Assembly (NCBI GenBank): GCA_943327965.2
Contig: CALPYQ020000138.1
Span: 1-5,458 of the forward strand
DNA length: 5,458 nucleotides
Direction: 5' to 3'
Origin: Singulisphaera sp. GP187
Lineage (GTDB): Bacteria; Pseudomonadota; Gammaproteobacteria; Burkholderiales; Burkholderiaceae_C
The position numbers and the translations under genes are program-made. The notes beneath the pieces are model-generated. The model ran no database searches, had not been told where the DNA came from, and was given only the letters and a program-made list of their open reading frames with translations. Shown one piece after another: positions 1 through 4,450 of this stretch (the stretch's first letter is position 1; the number at the start of each line of letters is the position of its first letter).

Positions 1-801
1 GGCATTTTGTATGTGGCAAGGTTTGACGCCAATGGCAAAGGCCAATGGATTCCCATGGTTCATGGGCAAGGTCCTTTGACGGCTGCCAATGGCTTTGCCG
101 ATCAGGGCGAGGTGTTGATCAAATCCCGTCAGGCCAGCGACTTGTTGGGCGCCACCAAAATGGACCGCCCCGAATGGTTGGCCATCGATCCAAATTCTGG
201 CTGGGTGTATTGCACCCTCACCAACAATAGCCAACGCGGTACCCCCGGCAAACCGGGTGTGGACGCGGCCAATCCAAGAGCCAACAACAGCATGGGTCAA
301 ATCATTCGTTGGAAAGAAGAGGGTGACTTCGATGGCGGTGTGTTTGAGTGGAACTTGCTGGTGTTGGCCGGCGACCCTGCCAACGAACGTGCAGAAGCCA
401 AGGGCAATATCAAGGGCGATATTTATGGGTGCCCAGACGGCTTGGCCTTCGATGCGCAGGGCGTTCTTTGGATTCAAACCGATGCACATGCCACGCAAAT
501 GTACAAGGGCGAATTTGCTCGCATTGGCAACAATCAAATGTTGGCCTGCAACCCCTTAACCGGCGAAACCAAACGATTTTTAACAGGCCCCACCAATTGC
601 GAAGTGACCGGTATTGCTTTCACCCCCGACGGCACCACCATGTTCATCAACATTCAACACCCTGGTGAAACACCTTCTGACCGAAGCGATCCAGCAGAGC
701 CTGCTAAGTATTCCAATTGGCCCGATTTTCAGCCAGGCGGCCGGCCACGATCGTCCACCGTGGCCATTCGCAAAAACGACGGCGGTGTCATAGGGACCTA
801 A
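1..801 (+). CDS. phoX: PhoX-family (DUF839) alkaline phosphatase, C-terminal part
   Basis: The reading frame is open from base 1 and ends at TAA 799-801, giving 266 residues of a protein whose N-terminus lies left of the window. PhoX enzymes are usually about 600-700 residues, so roughly the last 40% is present. They are secreted, Ca/Fe-dependent phosphomonoesterases with a beta-propeller fold that release phosphate from organic esters, normally exported by the Tat system; the signal peptide would be in the missing part. Family-typical segments are visible: DRPEWLAIDP (fragment residues 55-64), TNN (74-76), CPDGLAFD (144-151), NCEVTGIAFTPDG (199-211), INIQHPGE (216-223), and the tail GRPRSSTVAIRKNDGGVIG (247-265). 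The acidic residues in the RPEW and CEVTG segments fall where the family places metal ligands (inference from memory of the family). The C-terminus looks intact. No Pho box can be judged because the promoter is outside the window. Confidence 0.88.
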   Translation, partial: GILYVARFDANGKGQWIPMVHGQGPLTAANGFADQGEVLIKSRQASDLLGATKMDRPEWLAIDPNSGWVYCTLTNNSQRGTPGKPGVDAANPRANNSMGQIIRWKEEGDFDGGVFEWNLLVLAGDPANERAEAKGNIKGDIYGCPDGLAFDAQGVLWIQTDAHATQMYKGEFARIGNNQMLACNPLTGETKRFLTGPTNCEVTGIAFTPDGTTMFINIQHPGETPSDRSDPAEPAKYSNWPDFQPGGRPRSSTVAIRKNDGGVIGT

Positions 802-860
802 GCCGGCCTTGAATTGCGGGACAATAGGGCGACTTTATTCAAAAGGCGTCCGCAAGTTTT

Positions 861-1805
861 ATGGCAATTCAATGGTTTCCGGGTCACATGCACCTCACGC
901 GCAAAGCGATTGAGGAGCGCATCAAAGACATCGATGTGGTCATTGAAATGCTGGACGCTCGTTTGCCAGGGTCTAGCGCCAACCCCATGTTGGCGCAGCT
1001 CATTGTGGGCAAGCCTGGTTTAAAGGTTCTGAGCAAGCAAGACTTGGCAGACCCTCTTCAAACCCAAAGCTGGCTGGCGCATTACAACGCCATGCCCCAT
1101 GTGAAAGCCATTGGATTGGACACCAGCATGGTCTCGCCGGCCAAGGCCTTGATTGATGCTTGCCACCAATTGGCACCCAACCGGGGCGGCATGGCCAAGC
1201 CCATGCGCGTGCTCATTTGTGGCATTCCCAATGTAGGCAAGTCCACATTGATCAACACACTCAAAGGCAAGAAGGCTGCCAAAACAGGCGATGAAGCGGG
1301 CGTGACCAAGCTAGAGCAGCGCATTACTTTGGCCGATGATTTTTATTTGTACGACACGCCTGGTGTTTTGTGGCCCCGCATCATCGTTGAAAAAAGTGGT
1401 TACAACTTAGCAGCCAGCGGCGCCATTGGCGTCAATGCCTTCGACGACGAAGAAGTGGCCTTGGAGTTGTTGAACTATTTGATCACGCACTATCCGCAAG
1501 CTTTGACACAGCGCTACAAAATAGAAAATGTGTCAGCGCACACCGATGAAACCATGTTGGAAGCCATTGCCCGGCATCGTGGTGCCATTCAATCGGGCGG
1601 CAGAGTGAACACCACCAAGGCCGCAGAAATTGTGATTCACGATTTCAGGTCGGCCGCATTAGGCCGACTGACTTTAGAAACGCCCGATCAATTTGCGGCG
1701 TGGTTGGCATCAGGTTTGAAGGCCGATGCCGAAAGAACTCAGCGCAAAGAGGCGGCACAAAAAGAAAAGAAACAAGTGCGCAAGGCTTTGAAGTCTAAGA
1801 CTTAA
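861..1805 (+). CDS. ylqF: Ribosome biogenesis GTPase YlqF/RbgA (circularly permuted)
   Basis: This complete 314-residue protein begins at ATG 861 and ends at TAA 1803-1805. The family binds GTP and acts in late maturation of the large ribosomal subunit in the cytoplasm. The G motifs occur in the permuted order typical of the YlqF/YawG group: G4 as SKQD (58-61), then G1/Walker A GIPNVGKSTLIN (121-132), the G2 region DEAGVTK (144-150), and G3 DTPGVLWP (165-172). The N-terminal IQWFPGHM (3-10) is a family hallmark and supports the chosen start. The C-terminal domain ends in a Lys/Arg-rich tail (about 291-313), plausible for rRNA contact. Two motif positions are unusual: G4 has Ser where NKxD has Asn, and the G2 loop has AGVT where PGVT is common. 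The start has only a weak Shine-Dalgarno sequence. The 59-bp gap after phoX has at best a weak promoter (TTGAAT 809-814 with a poor -10), so independent transcription is uncertain. The 3' end overlaps the converging small gene by 11 bp. Confidence 0.93.
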   Translation: MAIQWFPGHMHLTRKAIEERIKDIDVVIEMLDARLPGSSANPMLAQLIVGKPGLKVLSKQDLADPLQTQSWLAHYNAMPHVKAIGLDTSMVSPAKALIDACHQLAPNRGGMAKPMRVLICGIPNVGKSTLINTLKGKKAAKTGDEAGVTKLEQRITLADDFYLYDTPGVLWPRIIVEKSGYNLAASGAIGVNAFDDEEVALELLNYLITHYPQALTQRYKIENVSAHTDETMLEAIARHRGAIQSGGRVNTTKAAEIVIHDFRSAALGRLTLETPDQFAAWLASGLKADAERTQRKEAAQKEKKQVRKALKSKT

Positions 1806-1992
1806 CCAAGCGCCATGCCAAGCCAGCACTCAAGATGGCATTGAGTACGGCAAACACAAAAACGATGGTGGTACCCAAGGTACTCAGGGTGTAGTTTTGT
1901 GCCAAATAAGACAAAACCATGGACAGCAAATTAAGCACGACCAACATCCAAAAGAGCGGATTGCGCGGCTGAAAGAGTCGAGAAATTTTCAT
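1795..1992 (-). CDS. Small two-helix membrane protein, unknown function
   Basis: This 65-residue protein starts at ATG 1992-1990; a TTG two codons upstream (1998) is an alternative start giving 67 residues. I do not recognise the family. The N-terminus is short and basic (MKISRLFQPR). It is followed by a hydrophobic helix at about 13-32 (LFWMLVVLNLLSMVLSYLA) and, after a short polar link (QNYT), a second at about 37-60 rich in Val, Phe, Leu and Ala. The end is RLVKS. By the positive-inside rule both ends should be cytoplasmic. The arrangement and length look like a genuine inner-membrane miniprotein rather than a chance frame, and it fills the gap between the converging GTPase and the stress-protein gene. 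Its last 11 bases overlap the end of the GTPase gene in antisense. No clear Shine-Dalgarno sequence precedes either start, which lowers confidence. It may be expressed by read-through from usp or from its own weak promoter. Confidence 0.6.
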   Translation of the reverse strand: MKISRLFQPRNPLFWMLVVLNLLSMVLSYLAQNYTLSTLGTTIVFVFAVLNAILSAGLAWRLVKS

Positions 1993-2004
1993 GCGCAAAT
2001 GTTA

Positions 2005-2026
2005 CTTGAAGGCGATTGCCCTCAAG
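2005..2026 (-). repeat. Small hairpin upstream of the miniprotein gene
   Basis: CTTGA and TCAAG pair, then after one mismatch GGC pairs with GCC around a four-base loop. The hairpin ends 12 bases upstream of the TTG candidate start codon's outer base (position 2005 versus 1993 for the ATG-proximal leader). GATTGCC, which includes part of it, occurs twice (2014-2020 and 2027-2033). It could be a leader structure or the residue of a terminator, but there is no T-run to decide. Confidence 0.3.
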
Positions 2027-2039
2027 GATTGCCTGAAAT

Positions 2040-2070
2040 AGTTGGTGCCAAATAGGTTTTGACACCAACT
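2040..2070 (-). terminator. Probable terminator hairpin after usp
   Basis: AGTTGGTG (2040-2047) pairs perfectly with CACCAACT (2063-2070). After one C-A mismatch, CAAA (2049-2052) pairs with TTTG (2058-2061) around a 5-base loop. This gives a 12-pair stem beginning 22 bases beyond the usp stop codon. On the - strand the stem is followed by ATTTC, a short and weak T-tract, so termination may be partial or need Rho. On the + strand it is followed by TTAGG and could also stop transcripts leaving the GTPase gene. Position favours a role in ending usp transcription. Confidence 0.55.
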
Positions 2071-2092
2071 TTAGGCACTCATTCCTAGGCCA

Positions 2093-2521
2093 TCAAGCCT
2101 TAATCAGGAGCACCGGTATTTTGGAAAGTCCCGAAACCCGCTGTGCAACAGATCCAAGCAAGGTGTCACTCCATGTGGAGCGGCCCTTGGTGCCCATGAC
2201 AATCATGTCGAAGGCACCTGACTTTGATTCTTTGATAATTTGCTCGGCCGGATGACCAAACTTGATGGCCATGTCGTGAGCCAAACCTGTTTTGTTCAGG
2301 TACTTGATGGCCCAAGCCAAATTGTTGTCGGCACCTTCGCGCAAGTAATCGTCCACTGTGCCTTTGGGGGTGTATTTTTTGAACAGACGCAATGAGCTGT
2401 CATCCTGAACAGTGATCAGTGTGATGTGGCATTCGTCCTTCATGCTTTTGTAAAGTCTGGCTGCATATTTCACAGCAGCTTCTGAGGCTTTGGAGCCATC
2501 GATGGCAATCAGAAATTTCAT
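2093..2521 (-). CDS. Universal stress protein, UspA family, ATP-binding type
   Basis: This 142-residue single-domain cytoplasmic protein starts at ATG 2521-2519 and ends at TGA 2095-2093. It has the full length usual for the family. The N-terminal strand MKFLIAIDGS carries the conserved Asp8 of the nucleotide-binding fold. The C-terminal part has the exact ATP-binding signature G-2x-G-9x-G-S, with Gly110, Gly113, Gly123 and Ser124 (GTKGRSTWSDTLLGS), followed by the final strand PVLLIKA. It therefore belongs to the ATP-binding branch. Such proteins form dimers and help cells survive starvation, hypoxia or other stresses; the exact client is unknown. It lies 122 bp downstream of the permease gene on the same strand but probably has its own promoter, because that gap holds a hairpin, a perfect FNR-type box and a correctly spaced -10 hexamer. 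Its Shine-Dalgarno sequence is weak (GAAAGA), and an inverted repeat abuts the start codon. Confidence 0.93.
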   Translation of the reverse strand: MKFLIAIDGSKASEAAVKYAARLYKSMKDECHITLITVQDDSSLRLFKKYTPKGTVDDYLREGADNNLAWAIKYLNKTGLAHDMAIKFGHPAEQIIKESKSGAFDMIVMGTKGRSTWSDTLLGSVAQRVSGLSKIPVLLIKA

Positions 2522-2544
2522 AGCTATCTTTCAAAGTGATAGCT
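2522..2544 (-). repeat. Inverted repeat abutting the usp start codon
   Basis: AGCTATC (2522-2528) and GATAGCT (2538-2544) are perfect inverted copies separated by nine bases, ending directly next to the usp ATG. If the whole repeat were transcribed it would form a 7-bp hairpin holding the weak ribosome-binding region. The start site predicted from the FNR box (about 2539-2540) falls inside the upstream arm, so that transcript would lose most of the hairpin. The repeat may then be a DNA site instead. Confidence 0.45.
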
Positions 2545-2546
2545 TC

Positions 2547-2552
2547 ATCTTA
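2547..2552 (-). promoter_or_regulatory. Predicted -10 hexamer of the usp promoter
   Basis: The - strand reads TAAGAT, 4 of 6 matches to TATAAT. Its centre is 31 bases downstream of the centre of the FNR-type box, close to the 32 expected for an activator bound at about -41.5. This predicts a start near 2539-2540 and a leader of about 18 bases. No good -35 hexamer precedes it, as expected for an activator-dependent class II promoter. Confidence 0.5.
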
Positions 2553-2572
2553 CAAACGCGATTGAATTTCTT

Positions 2573-2588
2573 CTTGATGTAAATCAAG
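2573..2588 (-). promoter_or_regulatory. FNR/ANR-type binding site upstream of usp
   Basis: CTTGATGTAAATCAAG contains the full TTGAT-N4-ATCAA consensus for the oxygen-sensing regulators FNR and ANR (2574-2587), extended by a matching C/G pair. The centre is 2580.5, 59-60 bases upstream of the usp start codon and about 41 bases upstream of the start site predicted from the -10 hexamer. That is the classic activating position, so usp is predicted to be induced at low oxygen. The match and spacing are seen directly; regulator identity and effect are inferred. Confidence 0.7.
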
Positions 2589-2589
2589 G

Positions 2590-2617
2590 GTTGGCGCCAT
2601 ACCAAGACGGCGCCAAC
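2590..2617 (-). terminator. Perfect 9-bp hairpin after the permease operon
   Basis: GTTGGCGCC (2590-2598) and GGCGCCAAC (2609-2617) are exact inverted copies around a 10-base loop, beginning 26 bases beyond the stop of the second permease gene. The GC-rich stem fits a terminator or a 3' stabilising structure for the transporter mRNA. The bases after it on the - strand (CCTTGATTT) give no proper T-tract, so intrinsic termination may be weak. It lies one base away from the FNR-type box, so a DNA-binding role is also possible. Confidence 0.5.
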
Positions 2618-2643
2618 ATAAAGTACAACTTGAATCTCTTTGT

Positions 2644-3516
2644 TTACTCTTTGACAGAACCCGTCATGCCAGAGACGTAATATTCGACAAAGAATGAATA
2701 AATGAAAGCCACAGGCAAAGAGCCCAGCAAGGCGCCCGCCATGAGGGCACCCCAATGGTAAACGTCGCCTTCTACCAATTCTGTGACGACGCCTACAGGC
2801 ACGGTTTTGACTTCACTTGAAGACACAAAGGTGAGTGCATAAATGAACTCGTTCCATGACAAGGTGAACGCAAAAATACCTGCAGAAATAAGACCAGGGA
2901 CTGACAAAGGCAAAATGATTTTGACCAAAATTTCCCAGCGGTTGGCGCCGTCAATCATGGCGCACTCTTCAAGCTCAAAAGGAATAGAGCGGAAGTAGCC
3001 CATTAAGAGCCAGGTGCAAAAAGGAATGAGGAAGGTGGGGTACGTGAGGATAAGTGCCAGACGGGTGTCAAACAGGCCCAACTGGAACACCACCGATGCC
3101 AAGGGAATGAACAAAATAGAAGGCGGTACCAGATAGGCCAAGAAGATGGCCAGGCCGGTGTGCTTGGCGCCTTTGAAGCGCAATCGCTCAATGGCATAGG
3201 CCGCTAAAACTGATGCAAACAAAGAGAAGAAAGTGGCCGTGACTGAAACCACAATGGTGTTCCACATCCATTGAGGGTAGGCCGTTTTGAACAACAGTTT
3301 TTCAATGTGCGCAAGCGTGGGTGCAATGATCCAGAAAGGATTGCCGTCACGCGAGAGCAATTCGTTGTCGGGCTTGAAGGCTGTGATGCCCATCCAGTAA
3401 AACGGGAAGAGCAAGACAAACAAAAATACCAGAAGCGGTAAATAAATTTTGAAAAGCTTGGTGGCATTGCTGTCCAAATAGGACATGCCCACGTTTTCTT
3501 GTGTGTCTTTGCTCAT
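2644..3516 (-). CDS. Sugar ABC transporter permease, MalG-like (CUT1 family)
   Basis: I place the start at ATG 3516-3514, giving 290 residues. This ATG overlaps the stop of the upstream permease gene as ATGA, the usual sign of translational coupling. An in-frame ATG at 3540 would add eight residues but create a 28-bp overlap and is less likely. The protein is a typical second membrane subunit of a binding-protein-dependent importer. The first helix is at about 21-46, and further hydrophobic segments lie near 87-108, 122-146, 153-174, 205-228 and 256-280. The ATPase-docking EAA loop is clear at about 183-203, as EECAMIDGA with LP at 202-203. Cys185 replaces one of the usual Ala residues, a mild variation. 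It should pair with the preceding MalF-like permease in the inner membrane. The substrate cannot be told from this subunit. Stop is TAA at 2646-2644. Confidence 0.92.
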   Translation of the reverse strand: MSKDTQENVGMSYLDSNATKLFKIYLPLLVFLFVLLFPFYWMGITAFKPDNELLSRDGNPFWIIAPTLAHIEKLLFKTAYPQWMWNTIVVSVTATFFSLFASVLAAYAIERLRFKGAKHTGLAIFLAYLVPPSILFIPLASVVFQLGLFDTRLALILTYPTFLIPFCTWLLMGYFRSIPFELEECAMIDGANRWEILVKIILPLSVPGLISAGIFAFTLSWNEFIYALTFVSSSEVKTVPVGVVTELVEGDVYHWGALMAGALLGSLPVAFIYSFFVEYYVSGMTGSVKE

Positions 3517-4424
3517 TTGTCGCTGCCGCCTTGTTGCCATGTGCGGCGTTGAAGTCCGAAATAACTGAACAGAATGGCCGCCAACAAGAAGGGCACCATG
3601 GCGATGGCGATGGCCGCACCTTCACCCAGTGCGCCGCCTGGAATGGCGCGCTGGAACGACAAAGTGGCCATGAGGTGCGTTGCATTGAGCGGGCCGCCAC
3701 GGGTCAGCACATAAATGAGTTGGAAGTCTGTGAAGGTAAACAACACAGAGAAGGTCATGGTGACCGCAATGATGGGGGTGAGCAGGGGCAAAGTGACATG
3801 CCAAAACTGCTGCCAAGGCGTGGCGCCATCGATGGCGGACGCCTCATAGTAAGAGGGTGAAATGGTTTGCAAACCAGCCAACAAGGTAATGGCTACAAAT
3901 GGGACACCGCGCCAAACGTTGGCTGCCAATGTGGACAAACGGGCATTCCAAGGCGAACCTAAAAAGTCGATGTAGCCATCGATCCATCCCATTTTGACAA
4001 GCGCCCAACTGATGATGGAGAACTGTGAGTCAAAAATCCACCAGAAAGCAATGGCGGACAGGGCGGTGGGCACAATGTAGGGCAGCAAAATCACTGCACG
4101 GAAAAACGATTTGAAGCGTAAATTTTTGTTCAGTAGCAAAGCCAACCAAAGACCCAAGAAGAACTTGAGCACACTGGCCACTGTGGTGTAGAACATGGTG
4201 TTGAACAAGGCCAACTGAGTGACGCTGTCACCCAATAAGAAAATGTAATTTTCTAAGCCAATCCATTGACCGCCACGGCCAATTTTGGTGTCGGTAAAAC
4301 CAAGCCAAACACCCAAGCCGAGAGGGTAGGTCAGAAACAGCAGCAGCAACAGCGCGGCTGGCATCATGAAGATCAAGCCGAGCACATTGCGGCTGTTCTG
4401 AACTCTCTCAAGCAAGGGTGTCAT
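3513..4424 (-). CDS. Sugar ABC transporter permease, MalF-like (CUT1 family)
   Basis: This complete 303-residue inner-membrane protein starts at ATG 4424-4422, 26 bp after the stop of the binding-protein gene. It forms half of the translocation pore. Helices are predicted at about 15-42, 76-98, 107-131, 167-185, 215-240 and 268-290. The EAA loop that contacts the ATPase is at 194-213, with EASAIDGA (194-201) and LP (212-213). The loop LTRGGPLNAT (240-249) is characteristic of the MalF/UgpA branch. At just over 300 residues it lacks the long N-terminal extension and large periplasmic loop of E. coli MalF, resembling the shorter UgpA or LacF type. Its ribosome-binding site is weak (AAAAGA) and lies in a small A/T-rich hairpin. 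Its TGA overlaps the start of the next permease gene. The ATPase partner is not in the window. Confidence 0.93.
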   Translation of the reverse strand: MTPLLERVQNSRNVLGLIFMMPAALLLLLFLTYPLGLGVWLGFTDTKIGRGGQWIGLENYIFLLGDSVTQLALFNTMFYTTVASVLKFFLGLWLALLLNKNLRFKSFFRAVILLPYIVPTALSAIAFWWIFDSQFSIISWALVKMGWIDGYIDFLGSPWNARLSTLAANVWRGVPFVAITLLAGLQTISPSYYEASAIDGATPWQQFWHVTLPLLTPIIAVTMTFSVLFTFTDFQLIYVLTRGGPLNATHLMATLSFQRAIPGGALGEGAAIAIAMVPFLLAAILFSYFGLQRRTWQQGGSDK

Positions 4425-4430
4425 GGGGTC

Positions 4431-4446
4431 TTTTCAGTGTTGAAAA
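4431..4446 (-). repeat. Small A/T-rich hairpin between binding-protein and permease genes
   Basis: TTTTCA (4431-4436) pairs with TGAAAA (4441-4446) around a GTGT loop. Flanking bases could extend it weakly. In the mRNA it lies between the binding-protein stop and the first permease start and covers the weak AAAAGA ribosome-binding region. A structure here could protect the upstream mRNA or lower permease translation, but the A/T stem is weak and could be chance. Confidence 0.3.
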
Positions 4447-4450
4447 AAGA

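Noticed and set aside
348..668. A 106-residue + strand frame in an alternative frame of phoX
   Set aside because: It is rich in Cys, His and Arg in the way typical of out-of-frame translation, and the PhoX frame has clear conserved motifs over the same bases.
743..765. Inverted repeat GGCCACG / CGTGGCC near the end of phoX
   Set aside because: It lies inside the conserved coding segment around GRPRSSTVAI, more than 30 bp before the stop, with no T-tract. Codon choice is enough to explain it.
802..860. Possible promoter for the GTPase gene (TTGAAT 809-814 with ACTTTA or CTTTAT; or GACAAT 820-825)
   Set aside because: The -10 matches are poor, or the better -10 lacks a -35. Not enough to list as a feature.
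3517..3540. An upstream in-frame ATG (3540) for the second permease, adding eight residues
   Set aside because: It would overlap the preceding gene by 28 bp, while ATG 3516 makes the standard ATGA coupling overlap. The extra residues (MATRRQRQ) have no family support.
3501..3860. A 119-residue open frame on the + strand opposite the first permease
   Set aside because: It lies wholly antisense to a clear permease gene, has low-complexity polar composition and no recognisable domain, and is best explained as a shadow of the codon pattern.
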